DNA from: Candidatus Gottesmanbacteria bacterium
GTDB taxonomy: Bacteria > Patescibacteria > Microgenomatia > 2-02-FULL-39-11
DNA length: 64,000 nt
Direction of reading: 5' to 3'
NCBI GenBank assembly: GCA_016186795.1
Contig: JACPKY010000002.1
Coordinates: forward strand, 383,814 to 447,813
Numbering within the stretch: position 1 is the stretch's first letter; each line of letters starts with the position of its first letter. This document shows positions 1 through 8,539 of this stretch, piece by piece. The position numbers and the translations under genes are program-made. Below the pieces are notes generated by a model that saw only the letters and a list, made by a program, of their open reading frames with translations, made no database searches and was not told the origin of the DNA.

Positions 1-800
1 TCTTCTAACGCAGCGTAATACTGTTCTTTTTTAGGGTTAAGGTAGTGCCAGTCAATTGTATGCTCCATAAATGTCACACCTTTCCCCCGCACAGTATGAC
101 AGATTATGATTGAAGGTTTGTTGGCCGAAGCTGCTGTTTTTTTAATAGTTGATAGTAATTTTGGCATACTATGGCCATCAACTTCGAGTACATTCCATCC
201 AAAAGCTCGCCATTTGCTAGTTAGTGGTTCAAGTTGCAAAACCTCTTCAATGCTCCCAAATGCTTGCACTTTATTGTAATCAAGGAGAACTATTAAATTC
301 TGCAAATGGTGATGTGAGGCAAAAAGTGCTGATTCCCACGTCTCTCCTTCGTCACATTCAGCATCTGACATCAAAACAACAACCCGAAAATTTTTCTTTC
401 TAAGCTTAGCAGATATTGCCATTCCGGCACCTATTGATATCCCATGACCAAGAGAACCCGTTGAAATCTCTATCCCTAATACAGTATGTTTAGGGTGTTC
501 CTCAAGAAGTCCTTTATCTTTACAATATTTGGAAAGATTTCTTTGGGGAAAAAATCCACGCAGAGCAAGCGTTGCATAAAGAGCAGGAGCGGCATGACCT
601 TTACTTAGGATAAAACGATCACGATCATGCCATTTTGGTTTCCTAGGATTTATACGAAGAAAACTAAAGTACAAAATAACAAGAATTTCTACAATAGAGA
701 AAGATGATCCAATATGTCCAACTTTTGACTCATACGAAATCGTTAGAATTATCTTCCGTATAGTCTTTGCGATATTTTCAAGATCTAGTGGCTTTTTCAT
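1..800 (-). CDS. Transketolase N-terminal (ThDP-binding) subunit, split type, 3' end cut by window edge
   Basis: Split transketolases carry the diphosphate-binding half on a chain of about 280 residues and need a separately encoded C-terminal subunit; they move two-carbon ketol units between sugars in the cytoplasm. From the ATG at 798-800, 266 codons are readable before the window ends. Visible are GHIGSS at residues 28-33 (usual form GHPGGS), the SKGHAAPALY stretch, and the diphosphate/Mg loop, reading SDAECDEGETWE where housekeeping enzymes read GDGE. The start lies 23 bases inside the epimerase gene upstream, so the two are probably translated together. The partner subunit should lie just beyond the left edge. 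Family knowledge: such variants are common in O-antigen-type loci. Making an extended or branched sugar is inference. Confidence 0.88.
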   Translation of the reverse strand, partial: MKKPLDLENIAKTIRKIILTISYESKVGHIGSSFSIVEILVILYFSFLRINPRKPKWHDRDRFILSKGHAAPALYATLALRGFFPQRNLSKYCKDKGLLEEHPKHTVLGIEISTGSLGHGISIGAGMAISAKLRKKNFRVVVLMSDAECDEGETWESALFASHHHLQNLIVLLDYNKVQAFGSIEEVLQLEPLTSKWRAFGWNVLEVDGHSMPKLLSTIKKTAASANKPSIIICHTVRGKGVTFMEHTIDWHYLNPKKEQYYAALE

Positions 801-1737
801 ACAGTTTTCCATTATTTCTAAACCAATTAATTGTTTTTTTGAGGCCTTCATGAATTGAATGGCGTGGCCTCCAAGAAAGTTGCTTTTTGGCAAGAGTTAT
901 ATCTGCAACCCAGAATTCAGTATCCCATGGCCGAGGATTATACTCTCCATAAATAATTTTTGCAGAACTATTTGTGATTTTATTAATCATTGATACAACT
1001 TTTGACACGGAATATTGTTTTCCGGAACCAATGTTTATAACTTTTGCTTTCACACGTTTCGGGTTTTGCGTAAGAAGTAAAAGAGCATCAACAAAGTCAT
1101 CAATGAAAATGAAATCACGGGATTCATGACCGGAAGTTATTAAAATATCCTTTTTCATCAGAGCTGATTGAATAACTGTAGGAATCAGTCTTGTCGGCTC
1201 CTCAAAGGGACCATATACTGAAAATGGTCGTACTGTTATAACTGGTTTTTCAAGCATATGTGAATAGACATTTGCAATATAAGTTGAGCCGGCTTTTGCT
1301 GCGGCATATAAACTAATTGGGTCCAAAAAATCGGTTTCTTTCATTGGTTTTCTTTTCCGACCATACTCTGATGAACTTCCAAAATTCACAAATACGTCAA
1401 AATCTATAGTTTTCAACGAAGAAAGCATATTAACCGTACCTCCAATATTTGTATTAATGATTGATAAGGGATCCGATTGGAATGGATAGCCACCAAATGA
1501 TGCAAGATGATAAATGATGTGTGGTCGGATCTTAGTAACAAGCCGATGCACTGCATCTTTTTTATTTATATCGATATCAAAATAATTAAATGAGTGCATG
1601 ACATCGTCAAGTCGCCAGGTATTACTCTTTTTTTTAGAAAAACCATAAACATCGTATCCAAGATTTACCATTTTCCTTACAATATTTGCCCCTATAAATC
1701 CGGAAATCCCAGTTATAATTACCCGATTTCTTTTCAT
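778..1737 (-). CDS. NAD(P)-dependent sugar epimerase/dehydratase (extended SDR)
   Basis: Cytoplasmic extended short-chain dehydrogenase acting on a nucleotide sugar (epimerase, dehydratase or reductase; substrate not readable). Counting from the ATG at 1737 (319 residues): Rossmann GISGFIG at 10-16, the GSSSEYG serine motif near 120-127, and the YAAAK catalytic pair Tyr144/Lys148. The open frame extends to a GTG at 1764, but the ATG at 1737 is preferred: a perfect minus-strand TATAAT (1748-1753) lies inside the longer version, 10 bases before that ATG. The 3' end overlaps the split transketolase gene. It is divergent from the plus-strand methyltransferase gene. GalE-like or GDP-6-deoxyhexose-reductase-like roles are both possible. 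Confidence 0.85.
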   Translation of the reverse strand: MKRNRVIITGISGFIGANIVRKMVNLGYDVYGFSKKKSNTWRLDDVMHSFNYFDIDINKKDAVHRLVTKIRPHIIYHLASFGGYPFQSDPLSIINTNIGGTVNMLSSLKTIDFDVFVNFGSSSEYGRKRKPMKETDFLDPISLYAAAKAGSTYIANVYSHMLEKPVITVRPFSVYGPFEEPTRLIPTVIQSALMKKDILITSGHESRDFIFIDDFVDALLLLTQNPKRVKAKVINIGSGKQYSVSKVVSMINKITNSSAKIIYGEYNPRPWDTEFWVADITLAKKQLSWRPRHSIHEGLKKTINWFRNNGKLYEKATRS

Positions 1738-1747
1738 ATAGATCTTC

Positions 1748-1755
1748 ATTATAAT
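1748..1755. promoter_or_regulatory. Shared divergent -10 element (ATTATAAT palindrome)
   Basis: ATTATAAT contains TATAAT on both strands: 1748-1753 reading left and 1750-1755 reading right. Leftwards it ends 10 bases before the ATG at 1737; rightwards it ends 29 bases before the ATG at 1785. Neither side has a convincing -35 hexamer or TGn extension. Two divergent genes drawing on overlapping -10 boxes is inferred from position only. Confidence 0.4.
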
Positions 1756-1784
1756 ACGACTCACAAACAGTAAATTAAATCCCT

Positions 1785-2681
1785 ATGCAAAAGATGCGCT
1801 GCGCTTTGTGTGGAAGAGATGAAAAACCACAGCTTCTATACCCAGAGAGTATAAATTTCGAGCGTATTAGCAAAGAAACTTTCTCAGCAAGACGTATTCC
1901 CGAAAAAGTTCATTATCGCCTCATGCGATGCCAAAGATGTACACTTATCTATTCTTCACCCATACTTACAGAGGACAAAATAAAACTCCTATATAAGCAA
2001 AGCAAACTTACCTATGCCGAAGAAATTCCAAGTCTAAAAAAAACATACGGAGATTATCTTTCTAAAACACTTCCTTTTGTAAATAAAAATCCCCATCTTC
2101 TTGAAATTGGAGGAGGAAATGGTTTTTTCCTTGAAAAAGCACTGGAGTTGGGAGTAACAAAAGTCAATGGAATTGAACCCAGTCGCAGTGCAATTAATGC
2201 AGCAAGAAGTGATATCAAAAAAAAATTGATTGCTGATTTTTTTCCTTCAGAGAAAATAAAACCCTCTTCATATGACATTATCTGTATATTTCAAACACTT
2301 GATCATGTCACTGACCCAAACCGATTTTTACGCGCGTGTCATACCGCACTGCGAAAAAATGGAGTAGTGCTTTGCATTCTGCATGATACCGAGGGTCTGT
2401 CAGTAAAAATTTTAGGTGAGCATTCACCTATTTTTGATATAGAACATATCTATCTTTTCAATAAAAAAACACTCCAGTTGATTTTTGAGAAGAATAACTT
2501 TACACCTCTTGTTACTTTTAGCGTGGTTAATACATTCCCACTTCGATATTGGATACGAATGTTCCCATTCCCCTCTATAATCAAACCATTATTTCTATCA
2601 CTACTTCAAAACATTCACCTTGACAATTTACCACTTAGTATGCGCGCGGGAAATATTGGAATTATTGCGAGGAAATCATAA
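1785..2681 (+). CDS. Class I SAM methyltransferase with N-terminal zinc-ribbon-like cysteines
   Basis: The only gene read rightwards. 298 residues: two CxxC pairs (C6/C9 and C49/C52) forming a probable zinc knuckle, then a Methyltransf_23-type Rossmann domain with SAM motif LEIGGGNG at 106-113 and the HVTDP loop typical of this class. Small-molecule methyltransferases with this layout methylate sugars or lipid-linked intermediates; the acceptor cannot be told. The C-terminal 40 residues are hydrophobic and aromatic and may touch the membrane. Its 3' end runs 20 bases into the convergent GT4 gene. The ATG at 1785 has no clear Shine-Dalgarno sequence; a second ATG at 1794 is possible. Confidence 0.85.
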   Translation: MQKMRCALCGRDEKPQLLYPESINFERISKETFSARRIPEKVHYRLMRCQRCTLIYSSPILTEDKIKLLYKQSKLTYAEEIPSLKKTYGDYLSKTLPFVNKNPHLLEIGGGNGFFLEKALELGVTKVNGIEPSRSAINAARSDIKKKLIADFFPSEKIKPSSYDIICIFQTLDHVTDPNRFLRACHTALRKNGVVLCILHDTEGLSVKILGEHSPIFDIEHIYLFNKKTLQLIFEKNNFTPLVTFSVVNTFPLRYWIRMFPFPSIIKPLFLSLLQNIHLDNLPLSMRAGNIGIIARKS

Positions 2682-3663
2682 CTTTATTATACTTTTTAGC
2701 AATTTTACTCCAGGAAAATTTTTCTGCCTGTTTTCGGGGTTTAGTTCTGAAATCGTAAGATATAGCTTGTTGTAAAACTCGGGCGTATTCCTTCTTGTTT
2801 TCCGGATCAGCATACAAACCAGCTTTTCCTATAATTGCACGTCTGTTCTCATCATCTGGTGCAACAACCGGTATATTGCAAGCTAGAGCCTCAAGGTAGA
2901 CAAGACCAAATGCTTCTGACTCTCTACTAGGCAGGGAGAAAACAGATGCACTTCTATACAGACTTGGCAACTCACTGTGAGATAGATGTTCAATATAGAT
3001 AAATCTCGTACCTAAAAGCTTCTTCCCTTGGGCAATTAATTCTTTTTTGCGGGGTCCATTCCCTACAAGAACAAGATTTGCCTTAGGTAAAAAAGAGACT
3101 GCGTATATTAACCTGTCAATTCGTTTATAAGTATCAAGAGCAGAAACACAAAGGATGATCGGGTGTGACATATGTAAAGGATATTTTGGTCCTTGCGGAA
3201 TAAAAAGATCCGTATCAATCCCATTAGGAATATATTCGACTTTTTTGCCGTTTCGAAGTTTTTTTGCCCAACTGGCTGCATAAGGTGAAAGCGCTACAAA
3301 AATATCAGGATTTCCGAAAACGATATTCCACAAGTCATCTTTCCCAACACCAGCATGACCGCTTATGAGAATTTTTGATTTTGTAAAATAGCGGATTATT
3401 CTTACTAGAAGAGCTTGCAATCCACCATTGACAGGAATAATCCAATCATATTTTCCGGCATGTAGTTTCGGAAAAACCCGTAAACTAAAAATAAATACTA
3501 AGAAATGATAGAAAAGTGTCGTATGTGAAACAACCGGTAAACTTCTAGTTTGAAATATATCCACCTTGTGAGAAGAAGATAACTCTTTTTCCATTGCAGA
3601 TACGAACACTTCTGCTCCTCTTTCAACTTTTCCGTTATAGATATTTAGAAATGCAATTTTCAT
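2662..3663 (-). CDS. Glycosyltransferase family 4 (GT-B)
   Basis: 333-residue retaining GT-B glycosyltransferase, probably cytoplasmic-face, adding a sugar from a nucleotide donor to a growing glycan. The N-terminus starts directly with the acceptor-domain strand and a GAEVF loop (positive-inside GG/GAE motif of GT4). The C-terminal donor domain has VLVGNGPRKKEL followed by the ESEAFGLVYLEAL motif (E-x7-E) that contacts the donor phosphate and ribose. ATGA-type overlap with the upstream GT2 gene shows translational coupling. Linkage and sugar are unknown. It is the last gene of the flippase/perosamine operon and converges on the plus-strand methyltransferase. Confidence 0.88.
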   Translation of the reverse strand: MKIAFLNIYNGKVERGAEVFVSAMEKELSSSHKVDIFQTRSLPVVSHTTLFYHFLVFIFSLRVFPKLHAGKYDWIIPVNGGLQALLVRIIRYFTKSKILISGHAGVGKDDLWNIVFGNPDIFVALSPYAASWAKKLRNGKKVEYIPNGIDTDLFIPQGPKYPLHMSHPIILCVSALDTYKRIDRLIYAVSFLPKANLVLVGNGPRKKELIAQGKKLLGTRFIYIEHLSHSELPSLYRSASVFSLPSRESEAFGLVYLEALACNIPVVAPDDENRRAIIGKAGLYADPENKKEYARVLQQAISYDFRTKPRKQAEKFSWSKIAKKYNKVMISSQ

Positions 3664-4490
3664 AGCAAGCTATTCCAAAGCTTTCTCTTTATCCTTTTTA
3701 TTGGGGTAATGAATGCGGCGGTAATTTGGTATGCTCTTGAACGTCCACTAGCAACGTCTGCAATGTATGCGGGATGTCTTTGGAAAACTTTGGGAATTTG
3801 CGATTTGTCAATTCTGTATCCTGTCTCTATTTTAAACTTGTTCCTATGAAATGTATCAAAAAGTGCTTTACCTTTTGAGGAACGTTCCAGATACATGGCA
3901 TGAAATAATTTTCCATGGGTTACGGCAAATTTTTCCTTTGTATGATCTATAATCGGCTTCTCTTTATCATCATAGTAACCTTCATATGGATATATTCCCT
4001 TAACGGTTATTTGAGGAATATTTTTTTTATTAAAAAGACGTAGAACTAAATGTCCAGATTGTCCGAAAAGAGAATATGACCCCACATTTTCATCCTGATA
4101 GTGATAGATGTCTCCCAGCAAATCAAATCTTCTAACAACAATCCCTTTGAGCGTTTCCCCAGATTTTATAATAATGTGTAAAATCTCTTTACAGAGGGTT
4201 TCTGGGTAAATTTCATCACCGTCAACGATCCAAAACCAGTCAGTTTCTGTCTTTTCAATTTGCTTATTACGAATAGCACCAATTTCTGAAGGGTGTGAAA
4301 TAGTTTTTTGTTCAAAAATAACTTTTGCCGTCTTAAAACTTTTGATGAGTTTAACGGTATTATCTGAAGAACCGGTATCAGTCACGAGTATTTCTTTGGC
4401 ATAAGGAAGTACAGAAGAAATTGCATACCAGATAAACCTATCCTCATTTTTTACCACCATATGAATAGTCAAAGAATTACTCGCTTTCAT
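3660..4490 (-). CDS. Glycosyltransferase family 2 (GT-A)
   Basis: 276 residues from the ATG at 4490. Inverting GT-A fold: nucleotide-binding segment VTDTGSSDNT near residues 40-50 and a metal-binding DGD triad (WIVDGDE) near 105. A longer frame starts at a TTG (4517), but the ATG at 4490 follows GGAAA with good spacing and sits just upstream of the domain, so it is preferred. It overlaps the flippase gene by 14 bases. No membrane segment is evident. Likely adds one residue of the repeat unit that the neighbouring flippase exports (inference from context). Confidence 0.87.
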   Translation of the reverse strand: MKASNSLTIHMVVKNEDRFIWYAISSVLPYAKEILVTDTGSSDNTVKLIKSFKTAKVIFEQKTISHPSEIGAIRNKQIEKTETDWFWIVDGDEIYPETLCKEILHIIIKSGETLKGIVVRRFDLLGDIYHYQDENVGSYSLFGQSGHLVLRLFNKKNIPQITVKGIYPYEGYYDDKEKPIIDHTKEKFAVTHGKLFHAMYLERSSKGKALFDTFHRNKFKIETGYRIDKSQIPKVFQRHPAYIADVASGRSRAYQITAAFITPIKRIKRKLWNSLL

Positions 4491-5775
4491 GTTTTTTCCG
4501 AAGATATATAAAAACAAGATATGCAGTAAAAAAAAGTGTTATGCCGTAAGCAATAATAAGTGAATATGCTGTACCCATCCTTCCAAATCGTGGAATAAAA
4601 AACAGATTACCAATAATAACGACAAACAATTGAATAATGCTGTTTACTGACAATATATGAGGTTTGCGAAGATAATAAATTGCAAGACTTACAACTGGAA
4701 TAGAGGCAACAAAAAAAATCATAGCGAGTAAAAGAAGTTGAAATACAGAAACTGCACTTTCCGCTTTTTGCCCAAAGAGAACGGTAATAAATGGGTGTGC
4801 AAAAAGAATAAGAACTAAAATTGTAGTGACAATTCCACCAGTGCCGATGGTTACTTTTATCATGAAGTCTTTTAATCTCTTTCTATCAGTTGTGGCAGTA
4901 AGTTTTGGAGCAATAACAGTTGAAAAACTTCCAGAAAGGAGTGGGTATATAGACACAACGCGAGAAGCAGTCGAGTAAATCCCTGCTTCAGTTGGATTTG
5001 TCAATGCAATAAGCATAAGTACATCTAACCTACTTGCCAAAGCCGTAAGTCCCCTTGCAACTCCAAGAAATGATGTAAATGAAATAAGATTTTTCAAATC
5101 AGAGATTGAGAAACGCGCTTTAAGAAATTTCACTCCAACAAATTTTATTGCTAATATTAGTAGAAGAATAACCATTACGGTATGAGCCCATAGGGCGTTA
5201 TCAACGTTAAGAGTAGAAAATCCTAAAACCAGAAGGAGAAGAGCAAATCGGCTAGCTCCTCCAAAAGAAGAAAGAATCGAGACTTTAAAAAACATTTGCC
5301 GTGCTGAAAGAACATACTGCAAAAAATTAGCCAAAATCGTGCAAAAAATTCCTAGAGAGGTAATTTGGACAAGATAGGTAAGGTCTCTTGTATGAAAAAA
5401 AATTATAGAGAGAAAAGAAGATAAGAAAAATATTAATATACTTACGGTTCCTGCAACTCCCGCCTGAAGAAAAAAAGATGTTTTTAAAAATACCAGCAAT
5501 TTCTGACGATCAGCCTCAAGCTTTGGAATAAATGCGGAAAGAGAGCTTCCGATACCTATATCAGTAAGATCAGATACTAAAAGAAGAAAAGATAAAAGTG
5601 CAGAAAAATATCCAAAATCTGCAAAACTTAAACCGCGAACAAGAACAACGGTAAACAGAAAAGCAAAAAAAGCAGAAATAATGTTTCCAGCAAAAACCAT
5701 ATATGTGTTTCGTGCTGTTGTTGAGAAAGCAAGAATCCACGCTTTTCTTGTTATATGGGATATATATTTCTTCAT
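4477..5775 (-). CDS. Wzx-like polysaccharide flippase (MOP superfamily)
   Basis: 432 residues, nearly all hydrophobic, with about 12-14 predicted transmembrane helices in the pattern of the polysaccharide_synt/MOP exporters. Such proteins flip undecaprenyl-diphosphate-linked oligosaccharides across the cytoplasmic membrane. The N-terminal helix carries ARNTYMVFAGN and the first loop RGLSFADFGYFSALLS, typical of Wzx. Coupled by ATGA to the aminotransferase upstream and overlapping the GT2 downstream, so it belongs to the operon running from 8500 to 2662. The locus also encodes a Wzm/Wzt ABC exporter at 48013-50114, so two export routes coexist. Confidence 0.88.
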   Translation of the reverse strand: MKKYISHITRKAWILAFSTTARNTYMVFAGNIISAFFAFLFTVVLVRGLSFADFGYFSALLSFLLLVSDLTDIGIGSSLSAFIPKLEADRQKLLVFLKTSFFLQAGVAGTVSILIFFLSSFLSIIFFHTRDLTYLVQITSLGIFCTILANFLQYVLSARQMFFKVSILSSFGGASRFALLLLVLGFSTLNVDNALWAHTVMVILLLILAIKFVGVKFLKARFSISDLKNLISFTSFLGVARGLTALASRLDVLMLIALTNPTEAGIYSTASRVVSIYPLLSGSFSTVIAPKLTATTDRKRLKDFMIKVTIGTGGIVTTILVLILFAHPFITVLFGQKAESAVSVFQLLLLAMIFFVASIPVVSLAIYYLRKPHILSVNSIIQLFVVIIGNLFFIPRFGRMGTAYSLIIAYGITLFFTAYLVFIYLRKKHESE

Positions 5776-6902
5776 GCGTATTTTCGGATTATAGCAGCTA
5801 TTACTTCTATTTCCTCGTTTCTCAAAAATACTGAAGATGGAAGACTTACTCCATGACGAGAGAGATAATTTGAGACTGGAAATTCACCTTTCATTCTATA
5901 AGGTGGAAGTATGTGAAGAGGATAAAAAAACGGGCGAGTTTCAATATTTTCTTTACCGAGATTCTTCATAAGCTTATCGGAAGTCAGAGAATATGGTTTA
6001 CGAACAAGGATAGAGTACATCCAATAAACACTTCTTTCACCCGCTTTTCTTGGATGGGGTATGATCCCCGGAATATCTTTTAATTTCATGGTATATTTTT
6101 GAGCAATCAAAACTCTTTTTTGCAAAAACTGATCAATTCTTTCAAGTTGAGCACATCCAAGAGCAGCTTGGATATTCGTCATACGATAATTAAATCCAAC
6201 AACTGAATGATAATACTGTCTCTTTAAGTCCTGTCCATGGTTCCGAAGCATTCTCATCTTCTCCACTAAGCTAGAATTATTTGTCGTTATCATTCCTCCC
6301 TCACCGGTAGTTATTATTTTATTTCCATAAAAACTAAAACACCCGACATCGCCAATCGATCCTACTTTTTTCCAATTTGTCTTATTTTTATTCTTTAAAC
6401 TGACCTCGGCTCCGTGTGCTTCTGCTGCATCCTCAATAATTTTTAAATTGAATTTTTGTGCAATCGGTATAATACTTTCCATATCTGCTGGTCTCCCGTA
6501 TAAATGGACAACGATTATTGCTTTCGTATGCTTTGTCACTTTCTTCTCCAGCATTTGTGGAGAAATTCCCCATGACGAGTCGTCAACATCAATAAAAACC
6601 GGAGTGGCTCCAGTAAAAGTTACCGCATTTGCTGTTGCCACAAATGTTAAATCTGGAATGAGCACTTCATCTCCTTTTCCAATCCCCAATCCAACAAGTG
6701 ATAAATGGAGGGCAACTGTTCCATTTGACACAGCTATTGCATACTTAGTGCCTATATATTTTGCAAATTGTTCTTCAAACTTGGTGATAAAATTCCCTTT
6801 GGAGGAAATCCACGATGAGGAAAGGCATGACTCTACATACTTCGCCTCGTTTCCGTGTAAATCGGGGTGAGCAATTGGTATAAATGCTCTTTTCTGCTTC
6901 AT
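5772..6902 (-). CDS. per: DegT/DnrJ/EryC1-family aminotransferase, GDP-perosamine-synthase-like
   Basis: PLP enzyme of 376 residues. The N-terminal half (SSSWISSKGNFITKFE, AVSNGTVALHLSLVGLGIG, VVHLYGRPADM) reads closely like RfbE/Per enzymes, which transaminate GDP-4-keto-6-deoxy-D-mannose to GDP-perosamine with glutamate. Lys195 (FYGNKIITTGEGG) is the Schiff-base lysine and Asp158 (IIEDAAEAHG) the pyridine-ring partner. It is ATGA-coupled at both ends, to a GT-C transferase upstream and the flippase downstream. The required GDP-mannose 4,6-dehydratase is not in the window, but a GDP-fucose-synthase-like enzyme at 57008-57955 would use the same intermediate. Substrate assignment is from recognised similarity; other 4-keto sugars are possible. 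Confidence 0.82.
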   Translation of the reverse strand: MKQKRAFIPIAHPDLHGNEAKYVESCLSSSWISSKGNFITKFEEQFAKYIGTKYAIAVSNGTVALHLSLVGLGIGKGDEVLIPDLTFVATANAVTFTGATPVFIDVDDSSWGISPQMLEKKVTKHTKAIIVVHLYGRPADMESIIPIAQKFNLKIIEDAAEAHGAEVSLKNKNKTNWKKVGSIGDVGCFSFYGNKIITTGEGGMITTNNSSLVEKMRMLRNHGQDLKRQYYHSVVGFNYRMTNIQAALGCAQLERIDQFLQKRVLIAQKYTMKLKDIPGIIPHPRKAGERSVYWMYSILVRKPYSLTSDKLMKNLGKENIETRPFFYPLHILPPYRMKGEFPVSNYLSRHGVSLPSSVFLRNEEIEVIAAIIRKYA

Positions 6903-8500
6903 GATTTGGGCTTGAGGATAAAGACGTGAATCGATCGAAATCGCTCTCTTGATAGAACTGTATAGTTTGAGAGGAATTGATACTTACGTTCCTGCCACTT
7001 TGCAATATCTTCGTTTTTCCCTCGGGAATCTATCAGAGAAAGTAAAACAGTATACTGCGGAGATTCCTTTTTTAGAGATGACCTGTAAAGCCAAGCAAAA
7101 TAACTATCCATGTATGAGCTGACTGGTGTTCCAATTGTATATTCAGAAAGATACCTATACCCTCCAAATCGAGGACACTCTCCAACTGCTTCCAGCGAAT
7201 AAGTACTGTCTCCTATATATGCACGAACGTATGAAAGTGCGGCAATTTTCTCTTGATACGAATAGCTGGAATAGGATGTGAAGAGAGTTATTGAGTTTTG
7301 CACAATAAAAATAGTAAGAAAAACGATACCTGCCACTTTCCCTTCTTTTTTCTTCCATATACGATCGAGAAGATAGGCAAGAATAAGGGCAAAGTAAGGA
7401 AAGAAGTAAAGTAAATAGTACTCATAGAATCTCCGTGTAAACAAAAAAAGCACTATCCCTGTTATAAAAAGAATTCTGTATATATGAACGCAAAAAAGAT
7501 ACTCCAACCTTCCAAAAAGTTGTTGTCGTCTGTTTCTTCTCATTTGAAAAAAGAGAAAGAGAAATACTCCTAAAGACAGAAGAGAGATAGTCCATATCTC
7601 CGGTGGTGCAATTCTCTGTATCGCAGAAAGTTCTTTGCACTGACCAGTTTCAACAAACATATCACTTGATGCTGGCATCCACAAAAATCTTCCTAGTGAG
7701 GAGACAAAAATACCCAGACGGTCAGAAAGTGTAGAGATAGAGTTCCCTGGTGAGGTTTGAATAATTAGATGAACAAGTGCACGAGTATTCGTAAAATTAT
7801 GGCGAAGATCAAAAAGAATAATGGAAAGTTGTAGGGCCAAAAAAATTCCAATAGATAAAAGTGCTGCTTTTTGTGAAATATGTTTCCGCTTACTCCATAA
7901 GACAAGGAAAATTAACGGAGCAAATACAACAAACGAAAGATGGCTTTGAATACCAAGTCCAAATACTAACGCCAGAAGTAGTAGATACTTATAAGTATTG
8001 GTAGAAAATTTTACAAGGATATACCCCATAAGCACTGACAAAAGGGGTATTGGAGTAGGATTCCAAAAGTTCCTATCATAATAAGAAGCTAAAAAGGAAC
8101 AACCATAAAGGAGTGCTCCTATGAAACCAACACGTTCGGAAAATAAAGATCGACCCACATGGAAAATAAGGTATGTCGTCAATACTCCAAGAATGGATGC
8201 GGTAATTCCCCACCCCACGGGATTTCCATCAAAAAGGGCGAAGGGAATAGCGGCAAAGTAAATAAACGCAGGCCCCAGATACAAACCTGTATCTGAAGCA
8301 TTTACTCCAATAAGAGGAAAATGGCGAAATGAGACAATATTCTTTACAATAAAAGCTTCATATTCTTGATCCATTCCAAAAAAGAGAAAACTTTGGAAGT
8401 TATAAAAACGAAATAAAAGACTTGCACCAAGAAGAAAAAGTAGCCAAAGTTTTTTCTTTTTTGTAAAAACCGTGGAAATTTTCTGAAATTCCTTAGACAT
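6899..8500 (-). CDS. GT-C membrane glycosyltransferase (PMT/ArnT-like, GT39 superfamily)
   Basis: 533 residues, about 10-12 transmembrane helices in the first 400, then a soluble extracytoplasmic tail. The first outer loop carries acidic residues in GMDQEYEAF, the place where PMT/ArnT enzymes keep their catalytic Asp/Glu. GT-C enzymes use polyprenyl-phosphate sugars outside the membrane and transfer them to lipid, protein or glycan. First gene of its operon: an extended -10 box lies 7 bases upstream of the ATG. The 3' end is ATGA-coupled to the perosamine-synthase-like gene. Acceptor and donor are unknown. Confidence 0.8.
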   Translation of the reverse strand: MSKEFQKISTVFTKKKKLWLLFLLGASLLFRFYNFQSFLFFGMDQEYEAFIVKNIVSFRHFPLIGVNASDTGLYLGPAFIYFAAIPFALFDGNPVGWGITASILGVLTTYLIFHVGRSLFSERVGFIGALLYGCSFLASYYDRNFWNPTPIPLLSVLMGYILVKFSTNTYKYLLLLALVFGLGIQSHLSFVVFAPLIFLVLWSKRKHISQKAALLSIGIFLALQLSIILFDLRHNFTNTRALVHLIIQTSPGNSISTLSDRLGIFVSSLGRFLWMPASSDMFVETGQCKELSAIQRIAPPEIWTISLLSLGVFLFLFFQMRRNRRQQLFGRLEYLFCVHIYRILFITGIVLFLFTRRFYEYYLLYFFPYFALILAYLLDRIWKKKEGKVAGIVFLTIFIVQNSITLFTSYSSYSYQEKIAALSYVRAYIGDSTYSLEAVGECPRFGGYRYLSEYTIGTPVSSYMDSYFAWLYRSSLKKESPQYTVLLSLIDSRGKNEDIAKWQERKYQFLSNYTVLSRERFRSIHVFILKPKS

Positions 8501-8507
8501 TTATTTC

Positions 8508-8516
8508 ATTATAGCA
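8508..8516 (-). promoter_or_regulatory. Extended -10 promoter immediately before the GT-C gene
   Basis: The minus strand reads TGCTATAAT, a perfect extended -10 (TGnTATAAT), ending 7 bases before the ATG at 8500. Start of transcription would fall on or next to the ATG, giving a leaderless mRNA; no Shine-Dalgarno sequence is present. No -35 match is seen at 17 bases. The 39-base gap also holds an A6-GTGG-T6 hairpin after the preceding stop. Confidence 0.55.
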
Positions 8517-8539
8517 AGTTATAGAAAAAACCACTTTTT

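Noticed and set aside
1711..1720. A further TATAAT-like stretch (agttataatt) near the epimerase start
   Set aside because: It falls within the coding sequence and is not positioned upstream of any gene start.
6448..6870. 140-codon open frame on the plus strand inside the Per-like aminotransferase gene
   Set aside because: Antisense shadow of a clearly conserved gene; its translation has no domain and the composition of a reversed frame.
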